Below, one piece after another: positions 9,750 to 20,149 of a stretch of DNA of 64,000 nucleotides. Source of the stretch: Theocolax elegans (taxonomy: Eukaryota > Arthropoda > Insecta > Hymenoptera > Cerocephalidae); NCBI GenBank assembly GCA_026168455.1, contig CM047426.1:45402307-45466306 (forward strand). The letters run 5' to 3'. The translations under genes and the position numbers were made by a program. Within the stretch, counting starts at the first letter, position 1. Each line of letters begins with the position of its first letter. Below the pieces are notes generated by a model that did not search any database, was not told the DNA's origin, and saw only the letters and a list, made by a program, of their open reading frames with translations.

Positions 9750-10866
9750 ATGGCATCATCTCGCGGCTGTTTTGTGTGTGGCAGACGTCTCACGAGGAAA
9801 GATTATACCGAAGTTTGGCCGGTGTGTAATAAGATTACACACTCTCATTGTTTTGAGGTTCCGTCGGGCTCTTCTGAGCGCCACTGTTGCGAGATGGCAA
9901 AAGCTAAAGCGTTAGTCGCGGCTCCCACTGACGTGAGGGCGCCACCGCCTGGGTTGCTGCGACAAGTTAAGGAGATCTGCGCTACCGAGCCAGCAACCTC
10001 GCGGCGCCGCGCCCCTTGAGTGACACTCCGGCCTACCCACGCAGTCGACCGGTGCCGTTGATATGGCCGCGCTCTTTACTGAATTCGCGAGCCGCTTAGA
10101 GTCGAAATTGGAAAATTCGGTCTCGCGCATCGAGTCATCGGTACAAGGATTGGCTAACGAGATTCGGGAACTTAATTCACGGGTTTCACTATTGGAGGCG
10201 GAGACCGATGAAAGGTTTACGGATGTATCGAGTCGTCTGGGTGCTCTAGAGGACGCGAATGTTGAAATTCGCGGTCAAATCAACGAGGTTAAAGAAATTT
10301 GTATTGGGAATACTACGATGCCGGTTAGCGATACCTGCGAAATACTGTTGCTCGGTATTCCGGTTAACTTGGAAATTTCGGAGGGAGAGGCCGTCGAAAA
10401 GGTATTGTCAGCTATTAAACTCCCCCGGGCCAACTCGCACATCATTGACACCAGACCTTGTCTCGCCCGAAATGGAACTAATAACCAGATCGAGCACGCG
10501 ACAACATCGTCTACCATCGCTTCGACTAGAAACAACGCCAGTAACGATATCGTAGTAAGGTTTTCCTCTCCCTCTATCAGGGATCTCATCCTTGAGCGAG
10601 CACGTCTCTTAAAAGGCGTTACGGCGGATTCTCTCTTCGGTGCGGGTGGTGCGAGCTCAATATTTTTACGTGCGTTATGGCCCAAGCAAATACATGTTTT
10701 ATTATCTAAGGCTATTCGTCGCTCTTCTGACTTGGGTTATGCGAGGCCTATAGTCAAGAATCTTTTTTTATATATGCGTAAAACCAAGGGAGGGCAGCTT
10801 CTTCCCATACATTCAGCATCGGACATCCTCAGTCTCTCGTCCTCTAACTTCACTTCGTCGAAATGA
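9750..10866 (+). pseudogene. LINE copy 2 ORF1, one frameshift
   Basis: Start ATG at 9750 (MASSRGCFVCGRRLTRKDY), preceded by a leader shared in style with copy 1. The N-terminal PHD-like zinc finger has lost one ligand: the CSEC of copy 1 is W-P-V-C here. The first frame ends at 10019; the second opens by 10063 and gives a long coiled coil (FASRLESKLENSVSRIES and following heptads), then the C-terminal domain with LRALWPKQIH, ending at 10866. The overall length of about 370 codons matches copy 1. ORF2 follows at once. Confidence 0.75.
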
Positions 10867-12330
10867 GGGTCGGCTGGCCAGGCACCATGTCTCACTAACA
10901 CTGCATTCTCCATCTTTCATGTTAACATCAACCGACTAGAAACTCATTTCTCATCCGTTGAAACATTAATTGTACCTTCAAATCACGATATCGTGGCCTT
11001 TTCCGAAACTTTTCTTAAGGATTACGACTCCTCCGATATGCTGGGCCTTCCAAACTACACATTATATAGATTGGATCCAGTTGGTTAGGAGAGGGGGGGG
11101 GGTGTTGCGGCTTACATTAGGAGTAATCTTGATGTTAGGCTTGTGGCTCACTCTGACCCCGTTTTTCCAACTCCCCAGAGTTTATGATTTTTCAAATTTA
11201 TGGTTGCTCCAGTTCGTTACTTTTTTGTGTGGTTTACCGGAGGCCCACAGCGGCCTACCTATTCGAATTTTTTTAACTCAGTATCAAAGTTCTTGCATAC
11301 TTGCGATCAAGTGGTAATCACCGGAGACTTTAACATCAATATGGGCAAAAAGGATGGGTCGTCCACCATGTTGGAGTCCTACTTGTTGTCATTAGACCTC
11401 TCTCTAATTGAATTCGACCCTACTCATCATACTCACGCAGCTAATATTTCATCCCACACATGGCTCGATATATTTATTGTTCGAAATCCTCCGCCAGTTT
11501 ACAAGTATACGAAATCACTCGTGCCCTTTACAGCAGGGCATGACTTCATTATTCTCGAATTAGATTTTAGTAAACCTTTGCCGAAATCAAAAAGGTTCTG
11601 GTCGCGCAACCTTGCGTTGATCGATCTGTCGGAGGGGGCTGCACTGTTTTCGAATACTTTTGATCGAGTTTCATCTCATCCTAACACCACTACTATCTTA
11701 TCGATCATCTACTCATTTGTCGCATATCTCTTCTGGCCGCACAATCTATCCTTCTCCTTCTCCTTCAATCTCTCCGTTTCAGTCTAATTTGCTGTCACTG
11801 TCTTCGTCGCCCATCATTATCAATGACATCTTCTCCAATCTTGTCACTTCTATTCTATTTACATTTGACTCCCTAGCACCAGCAAAGCTCACTACCATTA
11901 AATGCTCTAATAAATCATGGATCACTCCACTCATTAGACAAAACATCAAGGCTCGTATCATGGCCTACAAGAGATACTTGACCACGGGCCTGAGCTCTGA
12001 CTACTACATTTACAAGGACCTTTGTAGTCTAGTTAAAAACTCTCTAGACTCAAGTAAATTTACTTTTTACAACCACAAAATCAAGTCTGCAGTAAATTCC
12101 TCAGGTCTGTGGAGAAAGCTCAGGAACATGGGTCTTGTGGCTAAGCCAACTCAGTCACCTCTTAGTTTGTTTTCTCTCGATAAGCTTAATAACCATTACG
12201 CCTCCATAACATATTCACCCTCTCGTTTCACTTTGGCTCATCTTCAGTCACTCATCGCATCTCAGGTCTTTTTACCCTCTTATTATCCTTCAACTTCCTT
12301 CAGTTTCGCTCCTGTCACTCCTCATAAGGT
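10867..12330 (+). pseudogene. LINE copy 2 ORF2, endonuclease and linker, frameshifted
   Basis: APE-type endonuclease followed by the ORF2 linker. Visible in order: INRLETHFSSVETL, AFSETFLKDYDSSD, a stop and frameshift near 11087-11100 in a run of ten G, GGGVAAYIRS, ITGDFNIN (catalytic), SHTWLDIFIVR and AGHDFIILELD. A further frame change lies near 11660-11790, after which the linker reads to 12330 with the SWITPLIRQNIKAR block that copies 1 and 3 also have. The gene is then cut by an LTR whose target duplication AGGT flanks it; the RT resumes at 14919. Confidence 0.75.
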
Positions 12331-12602
12331 TGCGACGCGCAATAAATGCACGCGCTAATTAATCATTTAGCATAATAATTATTAAAGTAATATGTATAAC
12401 TATTCATTAGTTTTAAGACTCGTAGTATAGTAAGATAGCTTCGCGACTAACCCACGTCGTAAAACGCGAGATCAACGACCGCGATATAAATAGCCAAGGG
12501 ACATTGACCGCCCCCCACTACTGCGCCTATTGGCCGCAGTACATTGACCTCGTTCGGAGTGGGGCAACCGCGTTCTGCGCATGCGCGCTCGCGCAGATCG
12601 GG

Positions 12603-12609
12603 TATATAA
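12603..12609 (+). promoter_or_regulatory. LTR core promoter TATA box
   Basis: TATATAA in the context GGGTATATAAGGCGC, about 270 bases into the LTR. The same context occurs in the LTR fragments near 40550 (+) and 47750 (-), supporting it as the LTR promoter. Confidence 0.6.
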
Positions 12610-12756
12610 GGCGCGCCGAGAACCGCTGTAACCAGTCTGGATCAGGGGGCCGGAGGAAGCTGGTCATGAGCACACGGCCACACTGAATCCCAACACCGGT
12701 GCAGGCGCACCATAAGCACACTTCCGTAAACCTTACCTACCGTACCGTAACCGTTT

Positions 12757-12926
12757 CCCGACCGTACCCTCGTGAGCACAAGTGGGTTATCCCGACCGTA
12801 TCCTCGTAAGCACACGTGGATTATCCCGACGGTATTTTCGTCAGCACACGTAAATTATCCCGACCGTATCCTCGTGAGCACGCGTGGATTATCCCGACCA
12901 TATCCTCGTGAGCATACGTGGATGAT
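12757..12926 (+). repeat. 34-bp minisatellite inside the LTR, 5 copies
   Basis: Five tandem units of CCCGACCGTATCCTCGTGAG plus CACACGTGGATTAT, with a degenerate sixth. The 47-kb LTR copy has about 13 units of the same repeat, so the copy number is variable within the family. Confidence 0.85.
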
Positions 12927-13142
12927 GCCGAACCGTATTTCCGTGTGAACTTACACGTTAACCGTTAGTTACGTACGTTTAGGAAACTAGTTATAAGGTA
13001 GCACTGTAAAGTTTGTAAGTCGCGTAGTACTAAGTATTGCTTATTTATTTGATTCTAAATTAACTAAGTTCGCATCCCAGTCAGCAGGGGAAACGGCGAT
13101 TCCATTTATTTTCTATTGTACACAACATAGCTTAATATATAT

Positions 13143-14797
13143 GGGTGGTTCTCTGTGACATCGAAGATGAAAAAAATAAATATTGCTATAACTGTGGGAA
13201 TATGTTTTAGAGGTATCCAGTAGTTCTCCTGAATTTTTTCAGATTTTTTCTGGGCCATTATTTTAAGTTACAGAGAGTCAAAGTTGACATTTTAGCACTT
13301 TTTTGCATTATATGCCCATTTTCATGAATTTTAAGCTCCCAGGGGATGCATTTTTCACTAAAAACATAAGTATGACTTTTTTTGTAAAATTTTCCGAACT
13401 TTTCATTAAAAATACTTTTAAAGACATAAATGTATGCTGTCACACTCTTGTAAGCCATTTAAACATTAAATAGTGAAAATCAGCAAATCTGCTCCGGACT
13501 CTGGTAACCTAATACTGTCTAAAAGATGTCTTTTTATAGTCAGAAACTGCCTAAAAAGTTCCAGAGTGGGTCTAAATCATTAAGATCACTTATGGTCAAA
13601 ATATTCGAGAAAAGTGCCCGAAATATTAATAGAAATGTATATTTGTTGCCTTATAACGATGAATCTAGTAGCATGATCATTGAAAAAAAATTTATGCACT
13701 TACCTTGGAATGGTAGAAAAGTATCTCCACTTGTTTCAGTATTCATTTAATGCCCTGTAGGCTGCTAAAAATACAAATATTATTAAAAAATTATAAAAAA
13801 TTATTTTTTAAACATTTATAATGCTGGATTTTTAGTTTTACATCCCTTACAAGAATTATAATACTAATCTGAAGGATTACTATAAAAGTATCAACATTAT
13901 TATTATTATTATTCAGCAAGACATTGTTTAGATTTCACAAACTTGTCACTGTCACGTTATCATATTATTCATTATAATTATATATCCGATTTATTTATAT
14001 ATCTTTTGTATTAAATACGTATATTCAGTTATTGTAATAATGATGTTTATATATTTATAGTAATCCTTCAGATTAGTATTATAATTCTTGTAAGGGATGT
14101 AAAACTAAAAATCCAGCATTATAAATGTTTAAAAAATAATTTTTTATAATTTTTTAATAATATTTGTATTTTTAGCAGCCTACAGGGCATTAAATGAATA
14201 CTGAAACAAGTGGAGATACTTTTCTACCATTCCAAGGTAAGTGCATAAATTTTTTTTCAATGATCATGCTACTAGATTCATCGTTATAAGGCAACAAATA
14301 TACATTTCTATTAATATTTCGGGCACTTTTCTCGAATATTTTGACCATAAGTGATCTTAATGATTTAGACCCACTCTGGAACTTTTTAGGCAGTTTCTGA
14401 CTATAAAAAGACATCTTTTAGACAGTATTAGGTTACCAGAGTCCGGAGCAGATTTGCTGATTTTCACTATTTAAAGTTTAAATGGCTTACAAGAGTGTGA
14501 CAGCATACATTTATGTCTTTAAAAGTATTTTTAATGAAAAGTTCGGAAAATTTTACAAAAAAAGTCATACTTATGTTTTTAGTGAAAAATGCATCCCCTG
14601 GGAGCTTAAAATTCATGAAAATGGGCATATAATGCAAAAAAGTGCTAAAATGTCAACTTTGACTCTCTGTAACTTAAAATAATGGCCCAGAAAAAATCTG
14701 AAAAAATTCAGGAGAACTACTGGATACCTCTAAAACATATTCCCACAGTTATAGCAATATTTATTTTTTTCATCTTCGATGTCACAGAGAACCACCC
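13143..14797. mobile_element. Palindromic foldback element, copy A (744-bp arms)
   Basis: Two arms, 13143-13886 and 14054-14797, are inverted copies centred on 13970 with no length difference, separated by a 167-bp AT-rich spacer. The ends read GGGTGGTTCTCTGTGACA and its complement and are embedded in TATATA, suggesting a TA-rich target. It lies within the LTR that lies within LINE copy 2. Each arm contains the same short ORFs (66 and 74 codons) on opposite strands; they appear twice simply because the arms are palindromic. Copy B is at 38562-40214 with the spacer inverted. Superfamily not recognised. Confidence 0.9.
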
Positions 14798-14918
14798 ATA
14801 TATATATATATATATGGTTAGTCTTTTACAATTAAATTACGGTATAATTATTTCAATTTCCTTCCTGACCGAATCCTGGAATCTGAGCAAGACCCCGGCG
14901 AAGATTCACTCCGTTACA

Positions 14919-16030
14919 AGGTACTTTCCACCATATCCAGGGCTTCTTCTAAAACCATAGGCTATGCCGGGATCTCTGTTCCCATGCTAAAATGCTTGGC
15001 ACCTCAGATCGCACCTCACCTGGCTGATCTATTTAATACTTCTCTTTCAACAGGTTCCTTCCTGGAGCCCTGGACTAAATCCCTACTTTTTCACTGGTTA
15101 AGTCGAACAGGGTGATCTCGCCGTCTGATACCAGGCCCATTGCTAAGCTCTGCGAAATCTCCAAAATTTTAGATAAGCTGGTTCATGAACAACTTACTGA
15201 TTATATTAATTCCAAGAACTTAATTATTGAGAGACAAGCGGGCTTTCGCGAGAGGCACAGTACTAATTGGGGTATTGGTTGATGTTAGGAGAGCTGGATT
15301 CTGCTCCGAAGATTAGAATTGGAGACAACCTACTTAATTATGAATTGCAAGTCATATCATTGGGCATCTGGATTACCCCTACCCTGGATTGATTTCGTCA
15401 GATTGCGTCAATCTTACAGCGCGTTCATGGAGTCCTTGATTCCTTGAGATTTTTCAGACGGGCACTCTCGCGCCAGAACCGGAAACATCTAGTCAAGGCG
15501 TTTGTTCTCCCACACTTTGATTATGCGTGCGCAGTCTTTCATGACTTAGATGCGACCAAGAATCTGAGACTCCAACGTCTCTTGAATGCTTGTGTTCGCT
15601 TTGTGTGGGGTAACCCTGGCGCGAGCACGTGACGCCATACCATCTCAAGCTGGGATGGATGTCGGTTGAGCTCAGGAGATCCCTTTTCATTGGCTGTAGC
15701 GCATATAATATCATTTGTCACAATTCCCCGTCCTACATTGCACGCCATTTCATCGCACGTGATTCCTCATTTTTATCCCGCTCATCCTCTCGCCACTCTC
15801 CCTTGTCCCTTTTTGATCTCCCTCCTAGAACCGAAGCCCTAAATAACTCCTTCCTAATCACTGCCTCTCGTCTCATTAATTATCTACCTTTCACTAATTT
15901 CGACCCACTCCTCTTCACTCCCTTTAAAGCTTCCTTACTGTCCTATCTCACTGAGCTTGACCGACAAGCCTGGGATTTGAGAGTGTCAATTGAAGGCATA
16001 GTGTGCCCTTGCCCGATTTATAAAATAGTA
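14919..16030 (+). pseudogene. LINE copy 2 ORF2, RT remnant with palm deletion
   Basis: RT pieces on + in several frames: an IGYAGISVPMLKCLAPQ block (finger region), RPIAKLCEIS-equivalent sequence near 15135, RQAGF near 15236, then a jump near 15290 from the G-V-L-x-D-V-R-R-A block straight to the block that lies about 150 residues further on in copy 1 (LLNYELQVISLG). The DFSKAFD, PQGS and YADD motifs are thus deleted. The C-terminal part is clear: LPHFDYACAVFHD, RLLNACVRFVWG and, after a frameshift near 15625, LGWMSVELRRSLFIG. The last residues are cut off by the Kolobok-like element at 16031. Confidence 0.75.
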
Positions 16031-16402
16031 TTAAGGGGTCAAGCCTGGGTTAAATGTTTTAAATAAATAAACAATTCTTATTGGAATAATTTTTTTTTTT
16101 ATTTCCTCTTACAAATTTATTTTTTTTACATAATATATATACATTATACTTTATAGTTATCAATATAAAAAATGTTTATTATGCATTTTTAATTCTGGTT
16201 ATTAAACTTATAATGATATTAAAAAATTGATCAATTTTTGCAGTTGCCGCAGGATATTGAAGCACTGAATGCATCTTTAAATGTCTAATAAGTCTTAAAA
16301 TGTTCATGGAAAATATGTTTACAGACTTATGTTTTTCTTTTTCTGAAAAAAATTTTAATAACAATGTATTAAATATAAAAGTTGATAATAATAAGAAAAA
16401 TA

Positions 16403-16438
16403 GTGAATGTTATGTACGTATACGTACATAACATTCAC
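16403..16438. repeat. 36-bp perfect palindrome
   Basis: GTGAATGTTATGTACGTA followed without spacer by its exact reverse complement. It lies 370 bp inside the left end of the Kolobok-like element. Confidence 0.9.
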
Positions 16439-17037
16439 CTAAAACTTATCTTTTTGAAAATTGGGCAACATAAGTCCGTAGAAATATATATTTTAAAAGT
16501 TTCCCCAAAATTTCAAAGTGATTCATCAACCTGGCTCTGAAATATCCTGCGGCAAGTAAGCTAAAATCATTAAAAAACCAATAATGAGATAAATGCATTT
16601 AAAGTTTCACTTATTAGATTTAAAGTTTTACTTATTTTATAATTCTAATACCATATTCTTCAGGTATCATACACTTTATATATATATATAATCTTAATAA
16701 TATATATATTTAATAGGTTTATAATGACTTTTTTCTGGTTTTATTAATATAATACTCAGTATATTTTTTTAATATACATGTATTATTTAAAATAACAGAA
16801 AATCAACTTCAAGAATCAGTTTCTTTATAAAAAGAGGAATAAAATTTTTTAAAACTACAAGAATACTTAGCTATTATTGAATATTAATGCATGATTATAT
16901 GGATTTTAAAAAATATTTTGATAAAAAATCATATACTATATTATATGATTATAATTTTTATTATAAGCATTAAATTTAATTAAAAATATGTAAAGAATGC
17001 AGTAAAAACAAATACTGTTTGACAGTTGTGTACAATA

Positions 17038-17129
17038 TCTCTTTCTCTCTCTCTCTCTCACATGACAAGTCTTCTATAAGATTATTGATTTTTCGAATAG
17101 CCTTGTCACGTGATAGAGAAAGAGAGAGG
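17038..17129. repeat. Imperfect TC-rich hairpin
   Basis: A TCTCTTTCTCTCTCTCTC run ending in CATGACAAG (to about 17071) is mirrored by CTTGTCACGTGATAGAGAAA from about 17101, giving a roughly 30-bp imperfect stem and a 30-base loop inside the Kolobok-like element, downstream of the transposase remnant. Confidence 0.55.
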
Positions 17130-17535
17130 CATAGATAGTGTTACAGCTGTTAATGGAAGTGTGCACCAGCCACACGTTTGTAGTTCAGTTTTGAGCTATT
17201 ATAATATCAAGTAGAATTACATATTATATATTATATATATATAGTATCTAAATAAAATAAATAAAAGAAACAAGTGGTTTATAAAACTGCATGAACAAAT
17301 TATATCAGATAAGTATTTGCATAACCTTAAATTTATATTTTGTTTATGTCAAGAAATTGATTCTTTGTTTCTCCATTTCAGCATAACCAATGTGTCAACA
17401 CTTAGATATAATACATTATTTGCAGTATACGGATAAAATTATATCAACAAGTGGTTTCTTATGTTCAGTGTATTTGTGCTTAGTGTGATATTATGTGGTT
17501 GAAGTTATTTTATGTGTATTTGTGAAAGTGTTACA

Positions 17536-18497
17536 AACCTCAATATGCTTTGACATCGCACAAAGCTTTATAAACTTCTCTTAGCTTTATAAAGTCTCCA
17601 TCTCCAATATAATTAGCATATTTTATGCCATAAAGTGCTTCAAATCTTTGAAACTACAATTCCATCTACTTCCATCTTGCCAGAACTACCAGTGTGGTTG
17701 GCAGAGCAATTAGTTTGATGTACATTGTACCATTCTCTATATTCTTCTGTGCCATCTTCTGGTCGCAATTCACATGCTCTGCAAATAGATTGCTTTGGAG
17801 AAACGTCAATTCCTTTTCCATTCTCATGCAGTATCAAACTTGCAACAACTTGAAGAGAATTGAATCCTCGCTTCCTCCAAGAACCATCACCTGATACACT
17901 TATATGGCAATTCTGACTCGTTGAATCATATAATTGCTTAATAGCTGCTTTCATAGACTCTTTACCAACTTTTTTACAAACATTTTCTATCTCTGTATTA
18001 ATAATGTCATAATTACTGTGAGAAACTGGACTCGGCAAATCCATATTTCCACAAAAAGTAACTAAACCAGCATGCCCATGACCAAGAGTTCTCATTGTGT
18101 GCACTATACGCCAATTTATTTCATAAACATTACTTTCTTTTCCAACTTTTCTGCTTGAATCAATAACAAATACCTTATAACAGTTTGTACATGTTATTGT
18201 TATTTTACTTCCCAAACCTCTCACATCAACTTCAGAAAATTTAACTGTACCATGACAATCTGACAAACTAAAAATTCTTCTAATATTGGGACAAGTAGTG
18301 ATATATCTATAATTCTATTTTGTGTGCTACTTTCTTCAATGGTATCAGTTTTTAACTTTTTACTTGATCTGGACTGTAGCTTTGGTGTTGTGAATTCCAT
18401 CGATGTTGATGAAAGTACATCGTAGTTGGTTCTTACTGATGTTGATAATTTTTTTATGAGCAGATGTACCAGGTATTCTATTCCTTGAGTCTGGCAT
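17536..18497 (-). pseudogene. Degraded Mutator-like (Kolobok-type) transposase
   Basis: Transposase remnant read from an ATG at 18497 down to about 17536. In order: a basic, Ser-rich leader; IIDISLLVPILEEFL; a Cys-pair motif CTNC after GLGSKITI; the RIVHTMRTLG block with FCGNMDLPSP; the first likely catalytic Asp in SVSGDGSWRKRG; CRACEL; CSANHTGSSGKMEVDG; and the second Asp region YIGDGDF. This order is that of the arthropod Mutator-like transposase domain. Breaks: frameshifts near 18440 and 18230-18270, a stop at 17640, and a missing C-terminus. The longest open piece is 208 codons (17640-18266), well short of a functional enzyme. Confidence 0.75.
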
Positions 18498-19057
18498 TTT
18501 TTTACTGCTCTTTTTTTGTATAAATTTATAATTAATTTTTTAAAACTAATAAAATTTATAGTCAAAAAAATACTTTTAATTTAAAATCCACTGAGTATTT
18601 ACTAAAATAATGTAAATACTTTATCAATGCAGACATATTTACTTCAAATAAAACTGTACGTATTTGTGCAGTATATTAGAGTAAAAGGAATCATTTATTT
18701 ATTAACTATTAAATTTGAATCGTATGGTAAAGTAGATTTCTACTTTACCAAACTCTACGCTTGATAGTTACTTCGTTTAATATACTTGTATGTAAACGTC
18801 GAAAACCTCGCAATTATTGTTTTAGTTAAATTAAAATAAAATGTTTTTTTTTGCAAAAATAATTTTAGAGAAAAAATGTCCATTAATGCTTACTTTATTC
18901 AATTATAACTTGCGAAAAAATTTTTTTTTGTTTTTCAAATTTTGGGATAATGTTTTATATAAGAAATACTTCTAAAAAAGTTAATAAAAAAAAAATCGAT
19001 TTTTTGAGCAGTTAACCCAGGCTTGACCCCTTAAGTATTTTTCATTTCTAGTCTTTC

Positions 19058-19493
19058 TTTTGTATTCTTGTTTTTGTGCTCTCTTTTTCCTGGCACTTCC
19101 TACCGTTTATCCCTGGAGACTTTAACGGTGTTCACCTACCACCTATGTGTGGGAGCTTTATCCCTCCCGTAAAAACCCCACCATCTCGCATTCGCCCGGG
19201 GTTATGCCCGTGGATGAGGGAAACCTGTGAAGCAGGGAAAACCTCATCCGAGATGGCCGGTGTATTCGAAACATTCTTTTTGGGTGTCAAAGTCACATTG
19301 CGTAGGCCTTGACACCGAAACCGAATGTTTCACACCTCCCGCTCACATTGTGAAGTGTAAAAAAACACCTTACCCGCCACGAAAGCCAAGCGACCGAGAG
19401 CGTCACCCATCCAAGTGCCAACCGCACTCAGTGCTGCTTAACCTCCGTGACCGGCCGAGGTGCGTCTCCGCCACTCCGCCACCGTGTCGGTTT
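19058..19493 (-). mobile_element. 5S-rRNA-derived SINE, copy 1
   Basis: On the minus strand it begins AACCGACACGGTGGCGGAG and carries a 5S-like internal promoter: GTTAAGCAGCACTGAGTGCG and CACTTGGATGGGTGAC resemble the box A to box C region of 5S genes. The body (GGCGAATGCGAGATGGTGGG region) is shared with the copy at 31595-32068, and the tail is A-rich. TAGTCTTTC repeats directly on both sides (19049-19057 and 19494-19502), marking insertion into the 3' UTR of LINE copy 2. Confidence 0.75.
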
Positions 19494-20080
19494 TAGTCTT
19501 TCACGGAGAGACATTTTCATAGTTAAAGACGGTGCCCACTAGAAAAGCATGCTGTTTGACGGTGGCGACACCAACTATTTCAATGTATCCTATACACCGA
19601 ACAGACAAAACTAATCGTTCACTGTAAAAAACAGTGTCGTTCATCGTTCCTGTAGCTGAAGCGTCGCGTATTAGACGGTGGAGGGGGTCGATGTTTATGC
19701 TGCTCCTGCATTAAGAAGCAAGGTGACTAGCTCTCACCGTGTTTTACGCTGAAAATGTTTCTCCGTGTTCTTTTGTATTATTTATTTATTTATTTTGCGC
19801 CGACGTCTCCATTTATTTTATTTTAATTTTAATTTCTTGGACAATCGCCCGTATTCGATTTGATTTTATGTGCGCTTAGATTTTATTGTTTTTATTTTAT
19901 TGTTATGTTTACTATATTTTGTATTTGCGAGTTGAATATTTATTTATTGTTATTTTGTTATTTTTATCTAATTTTATCTATATATTATAATTTGTACCTG
20001 CGACTTGTTTTATCTGAAGTGTATACGGGGTTTTCCTCAAAATACCTAATAAAGAATTCAATCAATCAATCAATCTCTCT
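19494..20080 (+). other. 3' UTR of LINE copy 2
   Basis: Trailer of the LINE after the SINE. AT-rich, no ORF, ending with GTATACGGGGTTTTCC, CCTAATAAAG and a TCAA tail. The hairpin stem seen in copies 1 and 3 is disrupted here. Confidence 0.6.
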
Positions 20081-20149
20081 ATATGTGTGTGTTTTTTTTT
20101 GTTGAGGAGGCGGTAAAAATGCTCTTTACGCACGGAGTGTGGGACTCGG

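Larger units (their letters stand above)
12331..14918 (+). mobile_element. LTR of a Ty3/Gypsy-type element (family A), carrying a nested foldback
   Basis: Begins TGCGACGC and ends CCGTTACA, with AGGT directly repeated on both sides (12327-12330 and 14919-14922). No internal coding region is present, so it is a solo LTR. Excluding the foldback at 13143-14797 it is about 0.93 kb. It contains a TATA box, a 34-bp minisatellite and the 3' block AATCCTGGAATCTGAGCAAG. Related LTR sequence is at 40284-40715 (+, truncated) and 46766-47796 (-). Assignment to Gypsy is inferred from the 4-bp duplication and from the Gypsy pol around the 47-kb copy. Confidence 0.8.
16035..19030 (-). mobile_element. Kolobok-like DNA transposon (TTAA target, 19-bp TIR)
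   Basis: Perfect 19-bp terminal inverted repeats GGGGTCAAGCCTGGGTTAA (16035-16053 and, inverted, 19012-19030) flanked by TTAA at 16031-16034 and 19031-19034; length 2,996 bp. The minus strand encodes a degraded transposase of the Mutator-like domain type that Kolobok elements carry. The interior is very AT-rich and includes a 36-bp perfect palindrome and an imperfect TC-rich hairpin. Kolobok assignment rests on TTAA plus this transposase, both known for that superfamily. Confidence 0.8.
9430..20080 (+). mobile_element. LINE copy 2, heavily invaded
   Basis: Second member of the LINE family. Its own parts are the leader (9430-9749), ORF1 (9750-10866), ORF2 endonuclease and linker (10867-12330), an RT remnant (14919-16030) and the 3' UTR (19031-19057 plus 19494-20080) ending in AATAAAG and a TCAA tail. 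Insertions separate them: an LTR at 12331-14918 (with a nested foldback), a Kolobok-like element at 16035-19030 and a SINE at 19058-19493. Its terminal motif GTATACGGGGTTTTCC is a degraded version of the family hairpin. Confidence 0.8.

Noticed and set aside
12504..12721. 60-64 codon ORFs in the LTR
   Set aside because: They overlap the LTR promoter region on opposite strands and match no protein.
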